Source of the DNA: an uncultured Chloroflexota bacterium
GTDB lineage: Bacteria; Chloroflexota; Chloroflexia; Chloroflexales; Roseiflexaceae
Direction of reading: 5' to 3'
Assembly: GCA_937876225.1 (NCBI GenBank)
Contig: CALFIC010000143.1
Span: 1-21,498, forward strand
DNA length: 21,498 nt
Positions 15,304 to 21,498 of the stretch are shown here, piece by piece. Position numbers and translations under genes: made by a program. Numbering within the stretch: position 1 is the first letter of the stretch; every line of letters starts with the position of its first letter. Below the pieces are notes generated by a model. The model searched no databases, had not been told where the DNA came from, and saw nothing but the letters and a program-made list of their open reading frames with translations.

Positions 15304-16668
15304 TTACGCCAAACAGGCTTGTGCGGCAACCAATTGCGCCGCCACCGCCTGATGCCCGGTGGCACCGGGCACCGTACGGGCAGCCACCGAGGCAGACATG
15401 CTAAAGCACCCCAGTACATCAGCCGCAAAGGTACTATCGACCGACTGGAAGTCAGCGAGCGCCAATTGTGACATTTTGACACCACGTTCTTCGCTGAGGC
15501 GCACCAACTGCCCGACGACCTTGTGGGCAGTACGGAAGGGCACACCCCGGTCGACCAGGTAATCGGCCACATCGGTGGCCAGCATCGCTTCGTCGAGGCC
15601 GCGGAGCAAGGCTGCCTGATTGAATTTGGCGGTGGCAGTGGCACCAGCAACGACGGGGAGCAAGATTTCGATGGTGCGGGCGGCATCAAATAATGGCTCT
15701 TTGTCTTCTTGGAGGTCTTTGTTATAAGCCGATGGCAATCCTTTGAGCACCGTCAAAATCGTCATCAAGCTCCCCACCAAACGACCCGATTTACCACGTG
15801 CCAACTCAAACGAGTCGGGGTTTTTCTTTTGGGGCATCAGACTTGAGCCTGTTGAATACGCGTCAGCAAGGGTTACAAAGCCGTATTCAGCACTCGAATA
15901 AAATACCATGTCCTCGGCCAAGCGACTAATGTGGACACCAATCATGGCCGTGGTAAAGAGATACTCGGCGATAAAATCACGGTCGCTGATGGCATCGACG
16001 CTGTTGGCCGAAATCCCTAGCATGCCCAGTTCACTGGCAATGGCGTGACGATCTACCTTGAGCGGTGTACCGGCGATGGCACCCGACCCGAGTGGCAAAA
16101 TCGCCGTGCGTTTGGCACAATCGGCCAAGCGTTCGCGGTCGCGTTGTAATGGCCAAAAATGCGACAACAACCAATGCGCCAACAAAATCGGCTGGGCTCG
16201 TTGCACATGGGTATAGCCTGGAATAATCAAATCGCCGGCGGCCACGGCTTGATCAAGCAAGGCTTGTTGCACCATACGTACGGCAGCATCGGCACGGGTG
16301 ATAGCGCTCATCGTCCACAAGCGAATGTCGGTAGCGACTTGGTCGTTGCGGCTGCGTCCGGTATGGAGCTTGCCAGCCACCGCGCCCACTACTTCGCCCA
16401 AGCGCCGCTCGACGGCTGAGTGAATGTCTTCGTCGGCAGTTTTGGCAGGGAATGCGCCACTGGCGAATTCGTCGTACACCACCTGCAGGCCACGCAACAA
16501 TTCATCACGCTCTGCGAGAGTAATCACGCCCGCGGCACAAATTTGGCGGGCCCATGCCATACTGCCAGTGATGTCTTCGGCCCACATGGTGCGATCAAAC
16601 GGAAACGAGTTATTCAGCTCGGCCATCAAGGCGTCAATACCGGCACTAAAACGTCCACCCCACATCAT
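15304..16668 (-). CDS. argH: Argininosuccinate lyase
   Basis: A 454-residue cytoplasmic enzyme, a homotetramer in the fumarase/aspartase superfamily, that splits argininosuccinate into arginine and fumarate in the last step of the pathway. The start MMWGGRFS is typical. TGRSRNDQ is at 103-110, GYTHVQRAQP with the catalytic-region H154 at 151-160, and the superfamily signature GSSLMPQKKNPD with its reactive serine at 274-285. KDLQEDKEPLF follows, as expected. AGAGGAGG lies just before the ATG pair at 16663-16668. The gene starts 29 bases after the upstream membrane-protein gene, so the two are probably cotranscribed. The NUDIX gene follows after the DnaA-box-like array. Confidence 0.96.
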   Translation of the reverse strand: MMWGGRFSAGIDALMAELNNSFPFDRTMWAEDITGSMAWARQICAAGVITLAERDELLRGLQVVYDEFASGAFPAKTADEDIHSAVERRLGEVVGAVAGKLHTGRSRNDQVATDIRLWTMSAITRADAAVRMVQQALLDQAVAAGDLIIPGYTHVQRAQPILLAHWLLSHFWPLQRDRERLADCAKRTAILPLGSGAIAGTPLKVDRHAIASELGMLGISANSVDAISDRDFIAEYLFTTAMIGVHISRLAEDMVFYSSAEYGFVTLADAYSTGSSLMPQKKNPDSFELARGKSGRLVGSLMTILTVLKGLPSAYNKDLQEDKEPLFDAARTIEILLPVVAGATATAKFNQAALLRGLDEAMLATDVADYLVDRGVPFRTAHKVVGQLVRLSEERGVKMSQLALADFQSVDSTFAADVLGCFSMSASVAARTVPGATGHQAVAAQLVAAQACLA

Positions 16669-16697
16669 GAGCCTCCTCTAGTGTTTCGGAATACAGA

Positions 16698-19289
16698 TTA
16701 ATAAATCAACGTCAGTGGCAATGGAATCGTTTGCACATCCCATTGATTGTTGGCGACTTGGAGATTTGCCAAGACCACACGCTGACGATGGACACTCACA
16801 AACAACAATTGATAACGACCGTCAGCCAAGGGGGCAAATTGGGCGATGTTCAATTGTACATCACCTGCAGTCTCGATTGGGATAGTCACGGCTTTGCCAG
16901 TCGCAGCCACAATTCCCTGCAACAACAAACTTCCTTGGACTCCTTGCACCGTCATGGTGGTATTAGTAGCGGTAATCGCGATTTGCATGGGGAGGCTTTG
17001 GAGCGGTGGTGGTACCACATGTCCCGCAAACGCCCGTAATCGCACCAAAGCAGCAGATGCCGCATCTACGTGGATGCGTTCTGATTGACCCGGTTGCATC
17101 CGCAAGGTGATAATTTGCGCACCTACGGGCCACTGTTGTTTACCACGAGTTTGTGGTTGCAAAAACGCACCATCGACGGCAATAGTGATGTCTCGATCGT
17201 GAAGCGTACCCCATGCAATGCCATTGACAAGCAATTGGTTTTGCAACGACACAGTCAAGGTGATATCGCTGGTTGCTACGGGCAATACATGGAAGGCAAT
17301 GAGTGTCGGCGGGCGGGCAAGTAGCGTTGCTTGGCCATCAGTCGCAACCATATCTGCAGGAGTCAAACCATATGCTTCTGGTTCTTCGTCGTTCCCGATG
17401 AGCACATGGCTGGGGAGCGTATCACTTGCCGGTAGTGCTGCATAAAAACGCTCACGCGGGGCACCAGTCACCACCACGCCCATATCACGCCAAGAGCGCA
17501 CCATCCCCAGTGCAATCAGGTCGGGAAGGCGTTGATCTGCGCTGACCAATATCGTATCAGCGTGAGTGAGTGCAGGGCGCAGCAATGGCGAAGGAGCCAC
17601 GGCATACACGCTACTTTCGGCATCACTGTAGATTTTTTGCAGGTCAGGGCTGACAGCGAATTTGGTTTCGAGATCAATGAGTGCCGCGGGTTTGTATTCG
17701 TTGCGATGCACGACAATCGTATCGAGGCCGGCTGCCTGCAGGCGTGCCAACACATCGAGGCGCGGTAGGTGTTGCGCATCACGAGCAATCAAGATGATAC
17801 TGGCTGGAATCACGCCACTATACCCCGTCAACAAGGGCTGACCATGGATGGTTTGCCAGAGTTGGCGACTCCCCATCTGGGCACTATCGCCAGACGCATT
17901 CATCGGTAATTCGAGCATGGCACGGCGGGCAGGTTGCGTCGCCAGCCAGCGATAAACGGCTGGGGCTGTTGCCATGGTCGGAGCAGCTTGCAATGCCAAA
18001 TCGGGCAACGGTAATTCGAGTAATACGACCAGACTTACCCCAATCATCAGCCAACGGCGCTGAAACACAGGCTGACTCGTCATTACATGCCCAGCCAAGG
18101 CAGCCAATGCCAACGTCACCAACCAGCCCCAGCGGGCAGGCACCCGCAGTGCGTCAAACCCCGGAATGATTCGTGCTAAGGCAGTATAAACAGGGATAGG
18201 CACAGCAGTACCACCATCGACAATCCGCCATTGTGTGCCCATCGCCAACATAAACCCCAAGGCAGCGACGATGACCCAAAATCGTTGGGCGGGCACTGTT
18301 TGGCGGACAAACCCCCAGCCACCGATCACCGCCAACAGCAATCCTGGTCCCAAAATCAGCTCAGCACGGTCACGCAACAGGTCACCAAACAGCCAATTCC
18401 ACAACCGCGCATCAGGAGTCACTGCAATAAACGCATGGAGCGGCGCAGACCAATTCATCATTTCATTGGTGGTGCGACTGACGGTCGTCATTTGTTGTAC
18501 CGCACGATAAGGCCAACCCAACGCACCGACGGCCAATGCCAACAACGCAAACACTATCCCAATCCGCACTACCTCCCAGCGAGCGATGTGACGTGTATCA
18601 CGCCAACCCTGCCAGATCCGCCATAAAGCCAGCACCCCCAGCACACAAACCATCATGTATAGATGATAGATGCTCACACTCACGGCATAAAGCATTACTA
18701 CAATGAGTCCTACGAGGTAGCGGTTGAACCAGCGTGGATGCGCTAATGTCAATTGGATTAACCACAACGCCAACGGTAATAGCATGGTTTGGAGCATTTG
18801 CAGATGATAGAGATGCGCCATGCGAAACGGCGCAAAAGTCATGGCAATCACCACGAGCAATGCCGGCCATGGTGCGACACGCTCAAATCGCAATAATTCC
18901 CACATCGCCCAAGCCGTCAGGACAAACGACGCCATAATCAACAGATTAAGGACGGCCGCCAATGGTACACCAATCCACACAAGCGGTGCAACAATTGCCC
19001 CAAGCAATACCATATGATCGCTAAAGGCTAGGGTTGTGGAATAGGGATAAAAAATCGGTGCATCAAATAGATGCATCGGATTGGTATGCAAGGCCGTGGT
19101 AATCCACCACAACGTCCAATAATGGAGTTGGGTGTCGGGATTCTGCAAAATGTGGGTACCAAATTGCGGCCACAAGTCACGCAATACCACCGCGGTAAGC
19201 AACACGATAATGCTGAGTGCAAGCGTGCGTTGCCGCGTTGATTCAGGTAATTGTGCGAAGCGTTGACGGAGCCCGACAATGGTCTGCAT
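16698..19289 (-). CDS. Large GT-C-like membrane protein with C-terminal extracytoplasmic domain
   Basis: An 863-residue protein of unproven function. The N-terminal half (about 23-430) has roughly ten to twelve hydrophobic segments. Between the first two lies NPDTQLHYW with D52, in the place where GT-C glycosyltransferases keep an acidic catalytic residue in the first outer loop; YPYSTTLAFSDH follows at 81-92. PGFDALRVPARWGW at 376-389 resembles a motif common in uncharacterised GT-C-like proteins. The C-terminal ~430 residues are soluble, with alternating strands near the end, and probably lie outside the membrane. A lipid-linked-sugar transferase role is plausible but not shown. It sits between argJ and argH, 29 bases before argH, yet is cut off from argJ by a 15-bp hairpin. 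Its own ribosome site is weak. Confidence 0.65.
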   Translation of the reverse strand: MQTIVGLRQRFAQLPESTRQRTLALSIIVLLTAVVLRDLWPQFGTHILQNPDTQLHYWTLWWITTALHTNPMHLFDAPIFYPYSTTLAFSDHMVLLGAIVAPLVWIGVPLAAVLNLLIMASFVLTAWAMWELLRFERVAPWPALLVVIAMTFAPFRMAHLYHLQMLQTMLLPLALWLIQLTLAHPRWFNRYLVGLIVVMLYAVSVSIYHLYMMVCVLGVLALWRIWQGWRDTRHIARWEVVRIGIVFALLALAVGALGWPYRAVQQMTTVSRTTNEMMNWSAPLHAFIAVTPDARLWNWLFGDLLRDRAELILGPGLLLAVIGGWGFVRQTVPAQRFWVIVAALGFMLAMGTQWRIVDGGTAVPIPVYTALARIIPGFDALRVPARWGWLVTLALAALAGHVMTSQPVFQRRWLMIGVSLVVLLELPLPDLALQAAPTMATAPAVYRWLATQPARRAMLELPMNASGDSAQMGSRQLWQTIHGQPLLTGYSGVIPASIILIARDAQHLPRLDVLARLQAAGLDTIVVHRNEYKPAALIDLETKFAVSPDLQKIYSDAESSVYAVAPSPLLRPALTHADTILVSADQRLPDLIALGMVRSWRDMGVVVTGAPRERFYAALPASDTLPSHVLIGNDEEPEAYGLTPADMVATDGQATLLARPPTLIAFHVLPVATSDITLTVSLQNQLLVNGIAWGTLHDRDITIAVDGAFLQPQTRGKQQWPVGAQIITLRMQPGQSERIHVDAASAALVRLRAFAGHVVPPPLQSLPMQIAITATNTTMTVQGVQGSLLLQGIVAATGKAVTIPIETAGDVQLNIAQFAPLADGRYQLLFVSVHRQRVVLANLQVANNQWDVQTIPLPLTLIY

Positions 19290-19310
19290 AGGACCGATTC
19301 ACCCATATAA

Positions 19311-19345
19311 CGTCCCACGGGGAGGAAGAACCTCCCCGTGGGACG
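19311..19345 (-). terminator. 15-bp perfect hairpin after argJ, inside the arginine cluster
   Basis: A flawless 15-bp GC-rich stem (19311-19325 with 19331-19345) with an AAGAA loop, 6 bases after the argJ stop and 21 bases before the next ATG. Downstream on the minus strand it reads TTATATGGG, so there is no strong T-run. It may end the argGJ transcript partly, or act as a processing or stability element between argJ and the rest. Confidence 0.6.
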
Positions 19346-19351
19346 AGCGAT

Positions 19352-20554
19352 TTACGTGGTGTAATGCGCGTTGACTTCAACGTATTCTTTGCTAAAGTCA
19401 CAAGTCCAGACCGTCGTCGCCGCATCGCCCAAGCCCAAATCGAGGGTAATAAAGACATCCTCGCGTTTGAGTAGGTTCGAGGCCGCATTGAGGTCAACCA
19501 CGAGGGGCATACCAGCAGCCACGAGGCGGATTTGCTCGGCGCCAAGCCCGAAATCGAGCGTCAAGGTGTCGGGGTCGATTTCAGCACCACTATACCCTGC
19601 CGCACAGACCACCCGGCCCCAGTTGGGATCATTGCCATGGATAGCGGTTTTGACCAACGGCGAGCAGGCGATGCTATCCGCCACGCGGTGCGCCATTTGG
19701 GCGTGCGCCGCGCCGGTAACGCGGATCTCTACCAGTTTGGTCGCCCCTTCACCATCGCGGGCGATTTTTTTGGCTAAATCAACACACACCACCCGCAACA
19801 ACGCCACGAAATCAGCCAGCTCGGTGTCGGTAATCGTTACCCCAGCCACCCCTGACGCCAGCAACAGCACCGTGTCATTGGTGCTCATGTCGCCATCCAC
19901 ACTAATCCGATTAAAACTCATATCGGCGACCGACTTGAGGGCGGTGTGGAGCAATTCGGGCGCCACCTGGGCATCAGTCGTAATCACCGACAACATGGTG
20001 GCCATACCGGGGTGAATCATACCAGCCCCTTTGGCCATCCCAGCCACCGTGACGGTGTGACCAGCAATCACGCCAGTGGCACTCGATGTCTTGGGTTTGG
20101 TGTCGGTGGTCATGATGGCGCGTGAGGCCAGATTGGCTTCGCGCGTCCAGGTAGCCGGTGCCAATTGGGAAATCCCACTGGCGACCTTGGTCATATCGAG
20201 TTGGCGGCCAATCACGCCGGTCGACAGCACCAACACTTGGTCGGCACGGGCACCGACCACATCGGCGGCGAGGGCAGCCATTTGCCGAGTATTCACCTTG
20301 CCCTCGTCCCCCGTACAGGCGTTGGCACACCCGGCGTTCGCAATGATTGCACGCATTTGTCCAGCCGATTGACTGAGCACTTCACGGTCATACAACACTG
20401 GGGCAGCTTTGACGCGATTGGTGGTAAAAACCCCTGCGGCGCTACACGGGGCATCAGCCACAATCAAGGTCAAATCCAGCGCACCGTCTTTTTTCAGGCC
20501 ACAAGCCGTCGCCGCAGTACGGAACCCAGGGGCCAAGGTGAATACATCGTGCAT
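19352..20554 (-). CDS. argJ: Glutamate N-acetyltransferase / ornithine acetyltransferase
   Basis: A 400-residue enzyme that moves the acetyl group from N-acetylornithine to glutamate, releasing ornithine for ArgF and recycling the acetyl group. It is made as a precursor that cuts itself. The cleavage motif MAKGAGMIHPGMATML is at 173-188, with the cut expected between A185 and the nucleophile T186. The oxyanion segment STGVIG (111-116), ANAGCANACTG (72-82), DGDMSTNDTV (220-229) and HGNDPNWGR are all present. Whether it also makes N-acetylglutamate from acetyl-CoA (bifunctional type) cannot be read from sequence. The start ATG lies only 4 bases after the argG stop, so the two are surely cotranscribed and probably coupled. 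Confidence 0.95.
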   Translation of the reverse strand: MHDVFTLAPGFRTAATACGLKKDGALDLTLIVADAPCSAAGVFTTNRVKAAPVLYDREVLSQSAGQMRAIIANAGCANACTGDEGKVNTRQMAALAADVVGARADQVLVLSTGVIGRQLDMTKVASGISQLAPATWTREANLASRAIMTTDTKPKTSSATGVIAGHTVTVAGMAKGAGMIHPGMATMLSVITTDAQVAPELLHTALKSVADMSFNRISVDGDMSTNDTVLLLASGVAGVTITDTELADFVALLRVVCVDLAKKIARDGEGATKLVEIRVTGAAHAQMAHRVADSIACSPLVKTAIHGNDPNWGRVVCAAGYSGAEIDPDTLTLDFGLGAEQIRLVAAGMPLVVDLNAASNLLKREDVFITLDLGLGDAATTVWTCDFSKEYVEVNAHYTT

Positions 20555-20558
20555 TTGT

Positions 20559-21498
20559 TTACTTCCCGTCCACCAAGGCTTGCACCTTCATGGGCAAACC
20601 AAAAATCTTGATGAAGCCCTCAGCGTCCTTTTGATTGTAGGATTCACTCATGGTGAAGCTGGCAATGTCGGGGTTGTAGAGGGTGCGGTCGGCCTTACGT
20701 CCCACCAAAATCGCATTACCTTTGTAGAGCTTGAGGCGTGCGACACCGGTGACGTTTTGTTGAGTCGAGGTAAAGAAGGCCTGCAACGCCTCGCGCAATG
20801 GCGTAAACCACTGCCCGTAATAGACCACTTCGGCGTAGCGGGCGGCGATAACATCTTTGTAGTGCAAGGTGTCACGGTCGAGTGCCAATTGTTCGAGGGC
20901 TTGATGTGCCACACGAATCAAAGTACCACCGGGAGTTTCGTAGACGCCGTGGCTCTTCATGCCCACCAAGCGATTTTCGACCAAGTCAATCCGGCCAATG
21001 CCGTGCTTGGCGCCGAGATCGTTGAGGGTGCTGAGCAATTTGACCGGTCCCATGACTTCGCCATTGACGGTGGTGGGAATACCCTTGACGAAGCCGATTT
21101 CGACGTATTCGGCTTGATCGGGGGCATTCTCGGGGGACACGGTCAAGGTGTGCATCACTTCTTCGGGCTCGTTCCAGGGATCTTCGAGGATGCCGCCCTC
21201 GTGGGACATGTGCCAAATGTTGCGGTCGCGGCTATAAATCGACTTGATGGTGGCTGATACCGGCACGTTGTGCTCGGCGGCGTAGTCGAGGGCATCTTCG
21301 CGGGAGCGGATGTTCCACTCGCGCCACGGGGCAATGACTTTGAGTTGGGGAGCGACAACCATGTAGGTCAATTCGAAACGCACTTGGTCGTTGCCTTTGC
21401 CAGTACAACCGTGACAGAGAGCGTCGGCGCCTTCGAGCAAGGCGATTTCGGCTTGGCGCTTGGCAATCAATGGGCGGGCCACTGAGGTACCGAGCAAG
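20559..21498 (-). CDS. argG: Argininosuccinate synthase, N-terminal end missing
   Basis: The C-terminal ~313 residues of the ATP-dependent ligase that joins citrulline and aspartate; its product is the substrate of ArgH. The gene runs off the right edge, so the start and the ATP-pyrophosphatase motif near the N-terminus are not seen. Visible family segments are LGTSVARPLIAKRQ, HGCTGKGNDQVRFE, EDPWNEPEEVM, the EIGFVKGIPTTVNGE stretch, and the C-terminal RLKLYKGNAILVGRKA with LYNPDIASF. It is the first visible gene of the arginine cluster and lies 4 bases before argJ. The promoter must be outside the window. Confidence 0.96.
   Translation of the reverse strand, partial: LLGTSVARPLIAKRQAEIALLEGADALCHGCTGKGNDQVRFELTYMVVAPQLKVIAPWREWNIRSREDALDYAAEHNVPVSATIKSIYSRDRNIWHMSHEGGILEDPWNEPEEVMHTLTVSPENAPDQAEYVEIGFVKGIPTTVNGEVMGPVKLLSTLNDLGAKHGIGRIDLVENRLVGMKSHGVYETPGGTLIRVAHQALEQLALDRDTLHYKDVIAARYAEVVYYGQWFTPLREALQAFFTSTQQNVTGVARLKLYKGNAILVGRKADRTLYNPDIASFTMSESYNQKDAEGFIKIFGLPMKVQALVDGK

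Noticed and set aside
19371..20015. 214-codon plus-strand open frame opposite argJ
   Set aside because: Antisense shadow of argJ with low-complexity Ser/Thr/Arg composition and no ribosome site of note.
20409..21257. 282-codon open frame on the plus strand opposite argG
   Set aside because: It is the antisense shadow of a clearly conserved argG/argJ end and shows no protein family features of its own.

Overview
The window is a bacterial chromosomal segment of moderate GC content. Genes are densely packed, a complex I operon starts in a nuoABCDE order, and one exported RCC1-repeat protein has a long Thr-rich basic tail. Leucine codon TTG is very frequent. Together these suggest a Chloroflexota bacterium, perhaps Herpetosiphon-like. 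That placement is an inference from gene order and protein style and was not checked by a search. No rRNA, tRNA, CRISPR array, insertion sequence or phage gene was seen.

Layout, left to right. 1-420 is the C-terminal end of an M3-family oligoendopeptidase (+), closed by a hairpin terminator. 554-1546 (-) is a zinc-type cation diffusion facilitator. It is divergent from 1684-3780 (+), a DUF262-DUF1524-DUF5655 protein of the GmrSD-like type IV restriction family and the only likely defence gene here. 3832-5187 (-) is NADP-type isocitrate dehydrogenase. A 325-bp divergent control region (5188-5512) then leads into nuoABCDE (5513-8732, +), the connecting arm and first peripheral subunits of NADH:quinone oxidoreductase. 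The operon stops at a hairpin, with no nuoF-N following. 8793-9233 (-) is a small YbjN/CesT-like protein. 9471-10921 (-) is a translationally coupled pair: a COG0523/CobW-type GTPase and a small DUF4177-like protein. 11184-13559 (+) is the secreted RCC1 protein.

From 13630 to the right edge everything is on the minus strand and forms an arginine biosynthesis cluster, transcribed argG (partial), argJ, a large GT-C-like membrane protein, argH, a NUDIX hydrolase, argF. ArgJ recycles the acetyl group to make ornithine, ArgF makes citrulline, and ArgG and ArgH convert citrulline to arginine. The membrane protein and the NUDIX enzyme are guests in the cluster with no obvious step in the pathway.

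The most interesting non-coding signals are three. First, a perfect-consensus sigma-70-type promoter for nuo has overlapping dyads over its -35 and spacer, and repeated (T/A)AAATCAC boxes lie upstream, between icd and nuoA. Second, four DnaA-box-like 9-mers at exact 11-bp spacing fill the 51-bp gap between argH and the NUDIX gene. Third, long perfect hairpins with short loops and poor T-tracts lie at most transcription-unit ends. I found no clearly new multi-gene system. The best candidates for new biology are the regulatory arrays, the CobW/DUF4177 pair, and the restriction-like protein with an unusual C-terminal domain.
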